From contig CAYOUJ010000005.1 of the NCBI GenBank assembly GCA_964407165.1, positions 1 through 64,000 of the forward strand: a DNA stretch of 64,000 nt, written 5' to 3'. The translations under genes and the position numbers were made by a program. Each line of letters opens with the position of its first letter. Positions within the stretch are counted from its first letter, which is position 1. Below the pieces are notes generated by a model. That model saw only the letters and a list, made by a program, of their open reading frames with translations, made no database searches and was not told the origin of the DNA. The DNA comes from CAZPKH01 sp964407165 (GTDB lineage: Bacteria > Bacteroidota > Bacteroidia > Bacteroidales > Muribaculaceae). Shown piece after piece: positions 18,408 to 31,068 of this stretch.

Positions 18408-19814
18408 ATGCCTGAAGTGTACAACAAAGGCCGCTACGGCCGGTACATAAACACCCTTACCACCCTCGGCGACTTCGGCGTCATGGGCGTGGCATTCCTC
18501 ATCTCCTACTTCGTGCTCGCCGCGCACTTTGCCAACCCCATCTCCTGCTGGCCACTACGCGAGATAGGCATGGCCGTGCTCGTGGCCTTCGCCCCCGTCG
18601 CCGCCGTCTTCCGCGGACAGTCGAGCCAGCGCTCCCTCTACATGGAGCGCATAATCCGCAATGCCGTCCTTGCCGTCATATCCCAGGGCATCATCTTCCT
18701 CTTCCTCCTCTTCTGCCTCGGCATCCGCCAGATACAGGTAGAGTACTTCTACGTGTTCTATCCCACGGCCCTTGTCCTGCTTATAGTCTGGTGGATAACT
18801 ATCCGCAAGGTGATCAAGCACTGGCGGCGCAAGGGTTTCAACTTCGTCCGCGTCGCCATCGTCGGCACCGGCCCCACGGCCCTCACCCTGCTGCATGAGA
18901 TGAACTCCGACGACGGCTTCGGATACCGCGTCGAGGGATTCTTCTCCGACGACCCCACCGACCTGGTGCCCGCAGGCATGCACATCGGCTCGCTCGCCTC
19001 ACTCCCCGACTTCATCGAGGACCACAACATCGACGAGGTCTACTACACCCTCTCCGGCGAGCGCACCGACGACCTCCGCGCCGTCATCAACGCCACCGAG
19101 AGCCACGTCGCCCGATTCTACTACGTGCCGCAGATCAACCGTTATGTCAACCGCTCGTTCAACCTCCACCACCTCGGCTCAGTGCCCGTGCTCACGCTGA
19201 TGAACCAGCCGCTGGAGAGCATGTTCAACCGCCTGACCAAGCGCGCCTTTGATGTGTGCTTCTCATCGGTGGTGATGCTGTTCTCCCCCCTCGTCTTCAT
19301 CCCCGTGGCCATTGCCATCAAGCTGTCGTCGCCCGGACCGATCTTCTTCACGCAGCTGCGCACCGGCTACCGCGGCCGCTCGTTCCGCTGCTACAAGTTC
19401 CGCACCATGAAGGTGAACGCCGCCGCCGACACCGCGCAGGCTACCGAGCACGACCCCCGCAAGACGCGCGTGGGCGACTTCCTGCGCCGCACCTCCATCG
19501 ACGAGCTGCCGCAGTTCTTCAACGTCCTCCGCGGCGACATGTCAGTAGTGGGCCCGCGGCCACACATGCTCAAGCACACCGAGGAATACTCCCGCCTAAT
19601 CGACCGCTACATGGTGCGCCATTACATCAAGCCCGGCATCACCGGCTGGGCGCAGGTCTGCGGCTACCGCGGCCAGACCGACGAGGTATGGAAGATGGAG
19701 CAGCGTGTCGAGCACGACGTGTGGTACATCAAAAACTGGACCTTCCTGCTCGACCTCAAAATCATCTACAAGACCGTCACCAACGCCCTCCGCGGCGACA
19801 AAAACGCTTTCTGA
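18408..19814 (+). CDS. Undecaprenyl-phosphate sugar phosphotransferase (WcaJ/WbaP type)
   Basis: A 468-residue polytopic membrane enzyme that loads the first sugar phosphate onto the lipid carrier for exopolysaccharide or O-chain synthesis. Four to five N-terminal membrane helices are followed by a CoA-binding-like domain (VRVAIVGTGPTAL, about 150), a further membrane helix, and the C-terminal sugar transferase domain with SPGPIFF.Q.R.G, CYKFRTM, TRVGDFLRRTSIDELPQ and GDMSVVGPRP. The ATG at 18408 is preferred over the TTG 30 bases upstream. No other glycan gene is directly adjacent. Confidence 0.9.
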   Translation: MPEVYNKGRYGRYINTLTTLGDFGVMGVAFLISYFVLAAHFANPISCWPLREIGMAVLVAFAPVAAVFRGQSSQRSLYMERIIRNAVLAVISQGIIFLFLLFCLGIRQIQVEYFYVFYPTALVLLIVWWITIRKVIKHWRRKGFNFVRVAIVGTGPTALTLLHEMNSDDGFGYRVEGFFSDDPTDLVPAGMHIGSLASLPDFIEDHNIDEVYYTLSGERTDDLRAVINATESHVARFYYVPQINRYVNRSFNLHHLGSVPVLTLMNQPLESMFNRLTKRAFDVCFSSVVMLFSPLVFIPVAIAIKLSSPGPIFFTQLRTGYRGRSFRCYKFRTMKVNAAADTAQATEHDPRKTRVGDFLRRTSIDELPQFFNVLRGDMSVVGPRPHMLKHTEEYSRLIDRYMVRHYIKPGITGWAQVCGYRGQTDEVWKMEQRVEHDVWYIKNWTFLLDLKIIYKTVTNALRGDKNAF

Positions 19815-19816
19815 GA

Positions 19817-19920
19817 GTAAGGAGTAAGGAAATTAAGGAGATTAAGGAAATTAACGACCCATGGTTAGTTAACTTCCTTAATCTCCTTAATCTCCTTAAT
19901 TTCCTTGATTTCCTTACTCC

Positions 19921-19922
<2 letters not shown>
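19817..19922. terminator. GGAAATTAAGGAG inverted repeat between convergent genes
   Basis: AAGGAAATTAAGGAGATTAAGG units on one side pair with CCTTAATCTCCTTAATTTCC units on the other, around CCATGG. It lies between the converging sugar-transferase and carAB genes and should end both transcripts. Confidence 0.6.
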
Positions 19923-24267
<4,345 letters not shown>

Positions 24268-24340
24268 ATTTCAGTGATAATCAGTAGTGGTAATTACCGG
24301 CCCGGGCCGAGGGACAGAGACGCCCCAGCCTTGAGCCGTG

Positions 24341-24348
24341 CAAAGTTA
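24341..24348 (-). promoter_or_regulatory. -7 box of carAB
   Basis: Minus-strand TAACTTTGCAC, 74 bases before the start codon. No clear -33 element. Confidence 0.5.
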
Positions 24349-24413
24349 CGCATTTTTTTGCACACAGCCCCCCATTTCCACAAATTTTCCATCCGTCCCT
24401 TATAAAGCAACAG

Positions 24414-24463
24414 CAGCGGCCCGGGGGCCGCTGCCACTGTGCGGCGCCGCTGAGGGGCGCCGC
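24414..24463 (-). terminator. Tandem GC hairpins after porU
   Basis: CAGCGGCC-CGGG-GGCCGCTG (24414-24433) and GCGGCGCC-GCTGAGG-GGCGCCGC (24441-24463) lie directly after the porU stop at 24478. They probably form its terminator. Confidence 0.5.
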
Positions 24464-24477
24464 CTCTAAGCGCCGGT

Positions 24478-27400
24478 TTATTTGATTACCACGATCTCCA
24501 CCCGCGGGGTGTTGCCGTACTGCTTGTCGCAGCTGAGCACGGCGTAGGCGCGGTATCGGCCGTCGGCCACGCGCACGCCCGAGGCGTCGTTGAGATCCCA
24601 GGTATAGGGGAAGGAGACATTCTCACGTGAGAAGACGGTGTTGCCGTCGGCATCCTCGATAATCAGGCGGCCCGTCGGGGCGTCCTCAAATGCATGCTCC
24701 AGCGTCAGCGTGGCCTGCATGCGGGCGGTGGCCTCGTCGACGGCGAGTGTGGCCTCGGCGGTGCGGTTGATCACGATGAAGCCGATGGTGCGACTCGAGC
24801 GGTTGCCGGCGTTGTCGGCTATGGAGAACTCGAGGGTGTGGTAGCCGTCGGAGAGGCCGCTCAGGGCCACGCGCGCGCTGGCGCCCCCGTCGTCTTCAAT
24901 CTCCAGTGCCGTCGCCACGGCCGGGTAGGTGGTGTTGCCGTCGAGTATCAGCCGCGCGCCCATGCCTATCTTGCCGTCGGACACGTTGAAGCCGCTGCGG
25001 TCGTATGCCACCGTGGCATACATCACCGGGCTGGGGCCGGTCTCGTCGCCGCTGACGAAGGTCTCGTCGTCGAGATACAGGGCCGTGATCTCCGGGGCGA
25101 CGGTGTCAGGGTCGGTAATCTTGCTCTCGTCGTAGTTGGTGACGTTGAGCAGCTCAAAGCTGCCGGCAGCGAAGAGGGTGTGGCCCTCGTTGGCGGCGTA
25201 ATAGCCTATGCGGTTGTTGGCGTCGGGCACGTTGGGGGTGGGCACGGTGACGCTTGTGGCAAACTGGCCGTTGGTCACCGTTGCCTTGGCCTGTGCCAGC
25301 AGGGTCTCGTCGAGGTGCACAGTCACCTGCGATGTGCCTGAAGGCTCGCCCTTGAGCGACGAGAGCACATCGCTGTCGCCGTCGTAGATGTCGATGGAAA
25401 CGACGCCGTTGAAGTCGGTCTGCACGTTGCCGTCGGCGTCGGTGATGGTGCCGTGGATGGTGAACGGCTGCAGGGGGTAGGCACTGACCGACTCGGTGGC
25501 CGAGGTGATGTCCACCTGGTTGACGCGGGTGGTCTGCACCTTGAGCGTGGGCACGTAGATGGGGAGTGCCGGGTCGCCGGCCATGTTGTAGCACAGCGTG
25601 TTGACTGCCAGTGCCGGCTTGGTGTCGTCGATTATGCCGTTGCGGCCCAGGCGGAACACGTCGCCGGTGGTCATGCCCGAGGTGGCGTTGAAGTAGTTGG
25701 TCACCACGCCCATGTTCAGCTCCTGGTTGTGCTGCTTGTAGACGGCGCGGCAGGCGGCCACCACGGCTATGGCGCCGCCGTTCTCCTGTCGTATCAGGTT
25801 GCACGCCAGGTCGTTGGCTACGGCGTCAAAGCGGTATGCGTTGCAGGTGGACAGCATCCAGAATGGCATGACGTTGTAGGTGTTGCTCTTGATGGCCGAG
25901 AGGGTGTAGAGACGCTGGTCATAACCCAGGCCGTTGCTGCTGCCGTGGCCGCAGTAGCCCACGTAGGTCTGGCCGCGGCTGAGCTGCATCTTCATGGCCT
26001 CACGGAGCACTACGGCGTCGTCGTTGTCGTCCCAGGGATAGAGGGCGTTGTAGAGCTTGCTCACCGTCACTGACGGCGCGGCCTCCTTGATGGACTCCGC
26101 GGCCTGGTCGGCCTGCGTCAGGTGGTCGTTCTTCTCGCCGTCGTCGCAGAAATATAGCGCGTGGTTATAAGTGCCACCCACGGGCGGGTCGGCGAAGTAG
26201 GTCTCAATCTTGTCGACAGCCACCTTGGCGTCGCTGATGTTGTTCACCGGCATGCGGCTCACGTTTATGTCCATCTTGGCGGTGAGTATCTTGTCGGTGG
26301 TCATGTCGTCGGAGAGCATGCCGAAGTATGCGTCGGTGGCATAGCAGCGCGTGTTGTCGCGGGCGTAAGTGACGCTCTCCACCTGGTAGGTGATTATGTG
26401 GTCGTCGTCTGGGACGGAGATATGGCGGTTGTCCCACGATCCCAGGCCGAAGAGCAGCACGTGCTTAAACTTCTGGGGGTCGCGGTCATAGTTCATCTTT
26501 AGGTAGCGGCGGATGCCCGAGGCGCTGGGGGTACCCGATGAAAACTCGTTGTAGATCTCCTCGGGGGTGATGACGCGCACGGTCATACCCTGGTATTTCT
26601 CGTGCAGGGCAGCAAGGCGCTCGGCCTGCGAGCGCAGCTTGTCACGGACTATGATCACCATGTCGGGCACGGCCTCGCCGTGGAGGTTCTGGTTGGGCAC
26701 GTCGCCCACGACGGTCACCTTGTTGAGGTCGCGCGAGGGCACGAAGGCCACCACGTTGGCGCCCTCCAACGAGCTGGAGTATGTCTTGTCGAAGGAATAT
26801 TCGATGGTCTGCGCCGAGCTGCTGTAGACGCCGCTGTAGACGCGCACGTTGGTGGGGTCGTTGACGTCCCAGGCCTGCATGATCGAGGTGGCGTTGCTCA
26901 CCTTGAAGTTGTGCGTGCCGGCGGCAACGTTGCGAAACCACATGCTCACCTGCGGCTCGGGGTAGGGGAGCTTGTTGTCGCGGCAGTACAGCAGGGCCAC
27001 GTAGTCGAGACCGGCGTAGTTGAGGGTACTCGTGGTGGTGGGCGGGGTGAAATAGAAGTCCCACGTGTCGTCGGTCACCGTCGAGTCGTAGGTGAGTATC
27101 AGCTGGCCCACGGTGGAGCGTGTGAAGGTGATGATGTCGCTGTATGCCGATCCGCTGGGTAGCTCGGCATAGTTGCCCGACGAATATTTGAACTTGCCGT
27201 TGCCGCTGTTGAATCCCAGCTTGACATTGCTCTTGTAGTCAGTGCCGAACACGTAGAGCAGGGTGCCCCAGAAGCTGCCCGAAGCAGACACGTATTTCAC
27301 CGGGATCGAGTATCGGCCCGTGGTGCCGGCGATGTTGTCGCCGAAGAAGTATGTGCCGCCCTCGGCCAGGTTGACGCTGTCTTTCTCGAGATACTCCAGG

Positions 27401-27918
27401 TGCACGTGGTTGGTCAGCGTCGTGCGGCCGCTGGTCTTCAGCGGCACGGTCGTGGCGATCTTCTTGTCCTGGGTGTCGGTCAGAAAGTAGTAGCCCGAGT
27501 TGGAGTAGATGTTGCGATAGGTGGTCAGGCTGGTCTCGCTCTTGACATTGAATCGCACGGGACCCACGCCGTAAAATATCACCTTGCGGAGGTCTTCGTT
27601 GGCGGGGGTGGTGTAGTAGTAGCAATACTGCTGGTGGAGGTCGTCGGGCAAGCTCTCTGACAGGGTGTTCTCGGTCAGCTGGGCGCCGCCGTAGCCCCAC
27701 ACCGTCACCTTCGACGGGTCGGAGAAACCCATGGCCTTGAGCTCGGCGTAGGTAATCTCATACATCCCCGGCTCGTCTACGCGTATCTTCACCCACTTGC
27801 CGCTCGCAAGCTTGGAGGCAGATGCGTAATAGTCAGTGCTGAGAGCCATCATGCACGGCGCGCACAGCACCATCGTCAGTGCCGCCGTGAGGCAGCGAAT
27901 ATAGGTCTTTTTGTTCAT
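24478..27918 (-). CDS. porU: Type IX secretion system sortase PorU (C25 family)
   Basis: A 1146-residue outer-membrane-associated cysteine transpeptidase that removes the C-terminal sorting domain of T9SS cargo and couples the cargo to A-type lipopolysaccharide. It has a signal peptide, an N-terminal beta region to about 400, and a gingipain-like C25 domain with catalytic His658 (YCGHGSSNG) and Cys692 (STCNAYRFD), numbering close to the Porphyromonas gingivalis enzyme. C-terminal Ig-like and CTD-like segments end VEIVVIK. No other por/gld gene lies next to it; a likely cargo is at 11663-12574. Confidence 0.9.
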   Translation of the reverse strand: MNKKTYIRCLTAALTMVLCAPCMMALSTDYYASASKLASGKWVKIRVDEPGMYEITYAELKAMGFSDPSKVTVWGYGGAQLTENTLSESLPDDLHQQYCYYYTTPANEDLRKVIFYGVGPVRFNVKSETSLTTYRNIYSNSGYYFLTDTQDKKIATTVPLKTSGRTTLTNHVHLEYLEKDSVNLAEGGTYFFGDNIAGTTGRYSIPVKYVSASGSFWGTLLYVFGTDYKSNVKLGFNSGNGKFKYSSGNYAELPSGSAYSDIITFTRSTVGQLILTYDSTVTDDTWDFYFTPPTTTSTLNYAGLDYVALLYCRDNKLPYPEPQVSMWFRNVAAGTHNFKVSNATSIMQAWDVNDPTNVRVYSGVYSSSAQTIEYSFDKTYSSSLEGANVVAFVPSRDLNKVTVVGDVPNQNLHGEAVPDMVIIVRDKLRSQAERLAALHEKYQGMTVRVITPEEIYNEFSSGTPSASGIRRYLKMNYDRDPQKFKHVLLFGLGSWDNRHISVPDDDHIITYQVESVTYARDNTRCYATDAYFGMLSDDMTTDKILTAKMDINVSRMPVNNISDAKVAVDKIETYFADPPVGGTYNHALYFCDDGEKNDHLTQADQAAESIKEAAPSVTVSKLYNALYPWDDNDDAVVLREAMKMQLSRGQTYVGYCGHGSSNGLGYDQRLYTLSAIKSNTYNVMPFWMLSTCNAYRFDAVANDLACNLIRQENGGAIAVVAACRAVYKQHNQELNMGVVTNYFNATSGMTTGDVFRLGRNGIIDDTKPALAVNTLCYNMAGDPALPIYVPTLKVQTTRVNQVDITSATESVSAYPLQPFTIHGTITDADGNVQTDFNGVVSIDIYDGDSDVLSSLKGEPSGTSQVTVHLDETLLAQAKATVTNGQFATSVTVPTPNVPDANNRIGYYAANEGHTLFAAGSFELLNVTNYDESKITDPDTVAPEITALYLDDETFVSGDETGPSPVMYATVAYDRSGFNVSDGKIGMGARLILDGNTTYPAVATALEIEDDGGASARVALSGLSDGYHTLEFSIADNAGNRSSRTIGFIVINRTAEATLAVDEATARMQATLTLEHAFEDAPTGRLIIEDADGNTVFSRENVSFPYTWDLNDASGVRVADGRYRAYAVLSCDKQYGNTPRVEIVVIK

Positions 27919-27974
27919 AACATTCGATTGGTCTAACTAAAATAACGCAAACCAAGGTGTCTTATTGCGCATTT

Positions 27975-28502
27975 TTATCCTAAAATGCGCACGTTTAGCA
28001 ATTCCTTTCCGCCGACGGCCAGACGGATCCGCCCGGGGCGCAGCGTGACCGTTGCCAGGCACTGGGGGACTACGATGTCGCCCGTCTTGAGGGTCATCGT
28101 CCGGCTCACCCTCTCCACCGCCTCCTCACAAGTAAGGAGGGCGGCCGTCCCCGGCCGCGCATCCCCGCCTTGGCCGCTAACCCCCTCCGTCTGCCAGCTG
28201 ACGGTGCCAATAGGCGTTTCCAGCCCCTGCCACTCCCCCACGGTCACCGTCGAGTCCATCCCCTCGGCCAGCGGTAACCTTTCACCCTTGGGCAGCGTAA
28301 GCACCGCCACGGTCCAGGCGTCGAGATGGCGCATCACAAACGGCCGCTCGATGGCCTTGCCAAGCAGCTTGACGCGCCATGCCGCCACTATGTGGCCCTC
28401 CCACTCGTCTGCGATGTCGGGCAACACTATCGGTCGCCGCGGCAACGTCACGGCCGAGTCGGGTATTAGCAGCTCCCGCGGGCTGAGCGCTACTGTCTTC
28501 AT
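27975..28502 (-). CDS. Degenerate FAH-family-like protein with an internal repeat insertion
   Basis: A 175-residue protein. Its pattern follows fumarylacetoacetate-hydrolase-family enzymes: PDSAVTLPRRPIVLPD near residue 14, a LLGKAIE segment, and a C-terminal TLKTGDIV...V.L...LLNVRI. However, the metal-binding Glu-x-Glu region is replaced by WEGHIVAAW and the usual TGTP loop by PQCLA, so catalysis is unlikely. Residues about 109-124 are encoded by a copy of repeat family C. It overlaps rex by ATGA and is co-transcribed. The FAH link is remote and from memory of the family pattern. Confidence 0.5.
   Translation of the reverse strand: MKTVALSPRELLIPDSAVTLPRRPIVLPDIADEWEGHIVAAWRVKLLGKAIERPFVMRHLDAWTVAVLTLPKGERLPLAEGMDSTVTVGEWQGLETPIGTVSWQTEGVSGQGGDARPGTAALLTCEEAVERVSRTMTLKTGDIVVPQCLATVTLRPGRIRLAVGGKELLNVRILG
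28130..28178. repeat. Repeat family C, partial copy inside a coding sequence
   Basis: AAGTAAGGAGGGCGGCCGTC and the following bases match the left and inner right arms of the element at 11483-11600 with about four differences in 49. It is in frame in the FAH-like gene. Confidence 0.75.
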
Positions 28503-29146
28503 CCCTTGCGGTCAAGTCGGTTATACATTACGGCCAGGTGGGCGTAGATAGAGATGTTCTGCACCACCACGCTGTCGGGGGCCGTCACGCGCCGCGGCGT
28601 GAAATTCCACAACGCGCGCATGCCGGCCTTCACCAGCGCGTCGGCGCTCCCCTGCGCGTGCTCAGGAGGCACCGTCAGTATCCCGATCTCAGCCCCGAGC
28701 ATGCGCGAAACCTCTGCCATCCGGCCCACCGGATACACTCGTATCCCGCACACCAGGCGGTCGACCACCTCGGCGTTGACGTCGAAGCCGGCCACGATGT
28801 TGAGCCCGTAGTTCTGCAGGCCCGAGTCGGCTATCAGGGCGCTTCCCAGCGAGCCCACGCCCACGATGACAGCGTTGTGGCGTCGGCGGAAGCCGAGCAC
28901 GTCCTCCAGCCGCTGCTCCAGGTCGGCCACGTTGTAGCCGATGCGCGTCTTGCCGCGGATGTCGAGCCGTGACAGGTCTTTCACTATCTGCGAAGCGTCG
29001 ACCCGCAGCGACTCGGCTATGCGCGTCGACGACACGCTCTCCACCCCCTCGGCGCGCAGGCGGCTAACATACGCCAGATACCACGGCAGCCGCCGAAGCG
29101 TGGGCTCCGGCACTATCATACAGTCATTTGACGCATCCTCTTTCAT
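28499..29146 (-). CDS. rex: Redox-sensing transcriptional repressor Rex
   Basis: A 215-residue NADH/NAD ratio sensor that represses fermentation and respiration genes. PEPTLRRLPWYLAYV (about 13) starts the winged-helix domain, with DASQIVKDLS as recognition-helix region; the Rossmann domain has GVGSLGSAL (about 92), and the domain-swapped C-terminal helix contains SIYAHLAVMYNRL. The start at 29146 is chosen because the longer frame begins with TTG inside the -7 box. The transcript appears to begin at or next to the ATG, so the mRNA may be leaderless. It overlaps the FAH-like gene by 3 bases. Confidence 0.92.
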   Translation of the reverse strand: MKEDASNDCMIVPEPTLRRLPWYLAYVSRLRAEGVESVSSTRIAESLRVDASQIVKDLSRLDIRGKTRIGYNVADLEQRLEDVLGFRRRHNAVIVGVGSLGSALIADSGLQNYGLNIVAGFDVNAEVVDRLVCGIRVYPVGRMAEVSRMLGAEIGILTVPPEHAQGSADALVKAGMRALWNFTPRRVTAPDSVVVQNISIYAHLAVMYNRLDRKG

Positions 29147-29150
29147 GCCG

Positions 29151-29158
29151 CAAAGATA
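29151..29158 (-). promoter_or_regulatory. -7 box of rex
   Basis: Minus-strand TATCTTTG ends only 4 bases before the ATG (29146-29144), so the predicted transcription start coincides with the start codon. Confidence 0.6.
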
Positions 29159-29170
29159 CAAAATTTTTCC

Positions 29171-30145
29171 CTAACTAAAAAATGCCACCAAAAAGCAGAC
29201 CGCCTCTATCGCTATGGCATGCACCCCCAAAAATCCTATCGAATGACGGCTCAGCCACTCCATGGGCCGCACGCGCGGCAGCAGCTCCACCAGCGCCAAC
29301 ACCCCGCAGAACGCCACCACGGCCCGCGCGTAAAACATCACCGGGAGCGCCTCCGTCCGGCCCAGGTCGCCCGAGACTATGTGCGTCATCCCCGGCGTGC
29401 CAGTCCATGCCAGGGCAAGCAGAAGCACCCCGCATAGCGCCCAGTGCCACCACACTTTGCTCACCCGCCACTTCATGTAATACGGCATCAGGATGCCTCC
29501 CGCTATCATCAGCGGCAGCCCTTGCACACCCTGCACCAGCCCCGTCACCAGCGCCCACCGCGGCAGAGTCACCCAGGTGGCCCCCAGCAGCGCCCCCACC
29601 AACGCTCCGGCCACAAACAGCCCGCACGCCCACGGCAGGCTGCGCCGGCACAGACCGCATAGGGGCCGGTAGAGCACGTAGCACCACACAAACGCCTTCA
29701 GCATCCACAGTGGATAGTTCAGCGTGTCGAGCGTCCACCAGCCCAGCACCGTCCACTTCACCCGCTCCGGCATGTCTGCTGCAATGTGTATGCTCTCGCG
29801 GCTGATCCACCGCTCCGCCAAAACCAGCACGATCATCCAGAACGTGTACACAAAATAGGGGCGCACCAGGCGCTGCAGCGTGTGGCGCCCGAAGCGCCCC
29901 CAGCTCTGTCGCGGCTTGAAAAGCATCCCCGACATGATGAAGAACGCCGGCCCCTCGATATGGTCGAGCACAGCCCCGTATCTTACGCCGATATGGTCCA
30001 ACGCCACCAGCAGCAGACACAGCGTCCGCAAAAAATGCAGCGCGTCAATCCGGAGCGGGGCCGCGCCCTCGCGCCCCGTTTGGAGCGGGGCCGCGCCCTC
30101 GCGCCCCGCATTTTCGCCGTGTCTGTTCGCTTTGCCCGCTTTCAT
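29171..30145 (-). CDS. Acyltransferase family 3 membrane protein with repeat-derived N-terminus
   Basis: A 324-residue integral membrane protein with about ten helices. Residues 32 onward (RIDALHFLRTLCLLLVALDH) start the acyltransferase-3 fold, with the family His in LVALDH and the PAFFIMSGMLF segment; such proteins acetylate or succinylate cell-surface glycans. The first 31 residues contain two tandem copies of GREGAAPL, encoded by two 27-base copies of a GC-rich repeat (30052-30078, 30082-30108), and are not typical of the family. The ATG lies 3 bases after the upstream stop codon, so it is coupled to the DUF1460 gene. Confidence 0.8.
   Translation of the reverse strand: MKAGKANRHGENAGREGAAPLQTGREGAAPLRIDALHFLRTLCLLLVALDHIGVRYGAVLDHIEGPAFFIMSGMLFKPRQSWGRFGRHTLQRLVRPYFVYTFWMIVLVLAERWISRESIHIAADMPERVKWTVLGWWTLDTLNYPLWMLKAFVWCYVLYRPLCGLCRRSLPWACGLFVAGALVGALLGATWVTLPRWALVTGLVQGVQGLPLMIAGGILMPYYMKWRVSKVWWHWALCGVLLLALAWTGTPGMTHIVSGDLGRTEALPVMFYARAVVAFCGVLALVELLPRVRPMEWLSRHSIGFLGVHAIAIEAVCFLVAFFS
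30052..30108. repeat. Repeat family D, two tandem copies in a coding sequence
   Basis: GGAGCGGGGCCGCGCCCTCG... (27 bases) occurs twice here, 3 bases apart, and once more with one change at 60792-60818 in an intergenic region. The unit is a short palindrome (CGGGGC-GCCCCG). Confidence 0.8.
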
Positions 30146-30148
30146 CGG

Positions 30149-31066
30149 TCACTTCGGCAGCCTCAGCACGCGGAACCCCGTCAGCCGACGCCCCTTCTTC
30201 AGATAGTCGGCAAACGACAGCTTGTCGATCACCACAGCACCCGCCGCCGACGACGCATGCAGCAGATACGGCACGCCGTTCTGCAGCACTATGATGCCAA
30301 GGTGGCTCACGTCGAGTCCCGGAGTGTCGCACGTCAGAGCCACGATGTCGCCCTCGCGCAGAGCCGCCGCGGTCTTCTTGTCGGTCAGCATCAAGTTCTT
30401 GCGGATATAAGGGAATCGGTGCGACCGATACCCCTCCTCCACGCGCTTCATCGCCGCCAGGTTGGCAGAGTCGGCGAGTGCCGGATACTTGTCGGCGTTG
30501 CGAGTCATGAAGTCGAGGGTCTTGACCACATAGTCGGTGGTGGGGAACGACGGCGCCGCGTCTGTCAGGTTGCCGCGCGCAGAGTTGTCGAGCACCCAGT
30601 CGGCTATGTAGTGCAGCCGCGACGGATAGCCGTCGATGACGCCCTTGCGATAGCGCATGTCGGTGAGCGCGCGCACATAGTCGCGCCACGAGGTACGCCC
30701 GCTTGCGGCGGTGCGGCTCAGTGCGCAGACGGTTTCCACCAGCGTGGTGCAGTCAAACTCGTCGAGGTCCACAACAAGGCGCTCCACGCCGTCGGGGCTC
30801 TCGAGGGTCGCCGCCACGTAGGGCGCGCCCAGGAAGCCGCGGGCGAAGTGGGCCACATAGTCCTGAGGGTTGTCAGAGGCCACGCTCTCGCGGGCCTCTA
30901 TGAGCAGCCGCGTGATGCGCGCCGTGTCGCACGCCACGCCCTGTAAGCCCCCCCCGCCCCCTCCCTGAAGGGGGGGGACTCCAAGCATCAGCAGAGCTAT
31001 AATAATAATGAAAGCCCCCCCCTTCAGGGGGGGGGTGGGGGGGGCTTTATGTATGTGGCCGCTCAT
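30149..31066 (-). CDS. DUF1460 domain-containing protein (putative peptidoglycan amidase-like)
   Basis: A 305-residue exported protein. The DUF1460 fold (related to NlpC/P60-type N-acetylmuramoyl-L-alanine amidases) is shown by DLDEFDCTTLVETV with the probable nucleophile Cys (about residue 101), YRKGVIDGYPSRLHYIADW, and DVSHLGIIVL with the probable catalytic His. The N-terminal region has a short hydrophobic helix (FIIIIALLMLGV) flanked on both sides by PPLKGG and PPLQGGGGGG, which come from two G/C-tract palindromes. The gene begins 2 bases after the oadA-like stop. Confidence 0.8.
   Translation of the reverse strand: MSGHIHKAPPTPPLKGGAFIIIIALLMLGVPPLQGGGGGGLQGVACDTARITRLLIEARESVASDNPQDYVAHFARGFLGAPYVAATLESPDGVERLVVDLDEFDCTTLVETVCALSRTAASGRTSWRDYVRALTDMRYRKGVIDGYPSRLHYIADWVLDNSARGNLTDAAPSFPTTDYVVKTLDFMTRNADKYPALADSANLAAMKRVEEGYRSHRFPYIRKNLMLTDKKTAAALREGDIVALTCDTPGLDVSHLGIIVLQNGVPYLLHASSAAGAVVIDKLSFADYLKKGRRLTGFRVLRLPK
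30946..31048. repeat. Repeat family E, two inverted G/C-tract palindromes in a signal-peptide region
   Basis: AGCCCCCCCCGCCCCCTCCC-TGAAGGGGGGG (30946-30979) and GCCCCCCCCTTCAGGGGGGG... (31013-31046). They code for the Pro/Gly-rich peptides around the hydrophobic core of the DUF1460 signal sequence. Related copies are in dnaX and at 60846-60878. Confidence 0.75.
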
Positions 31067-31068
31067 TG

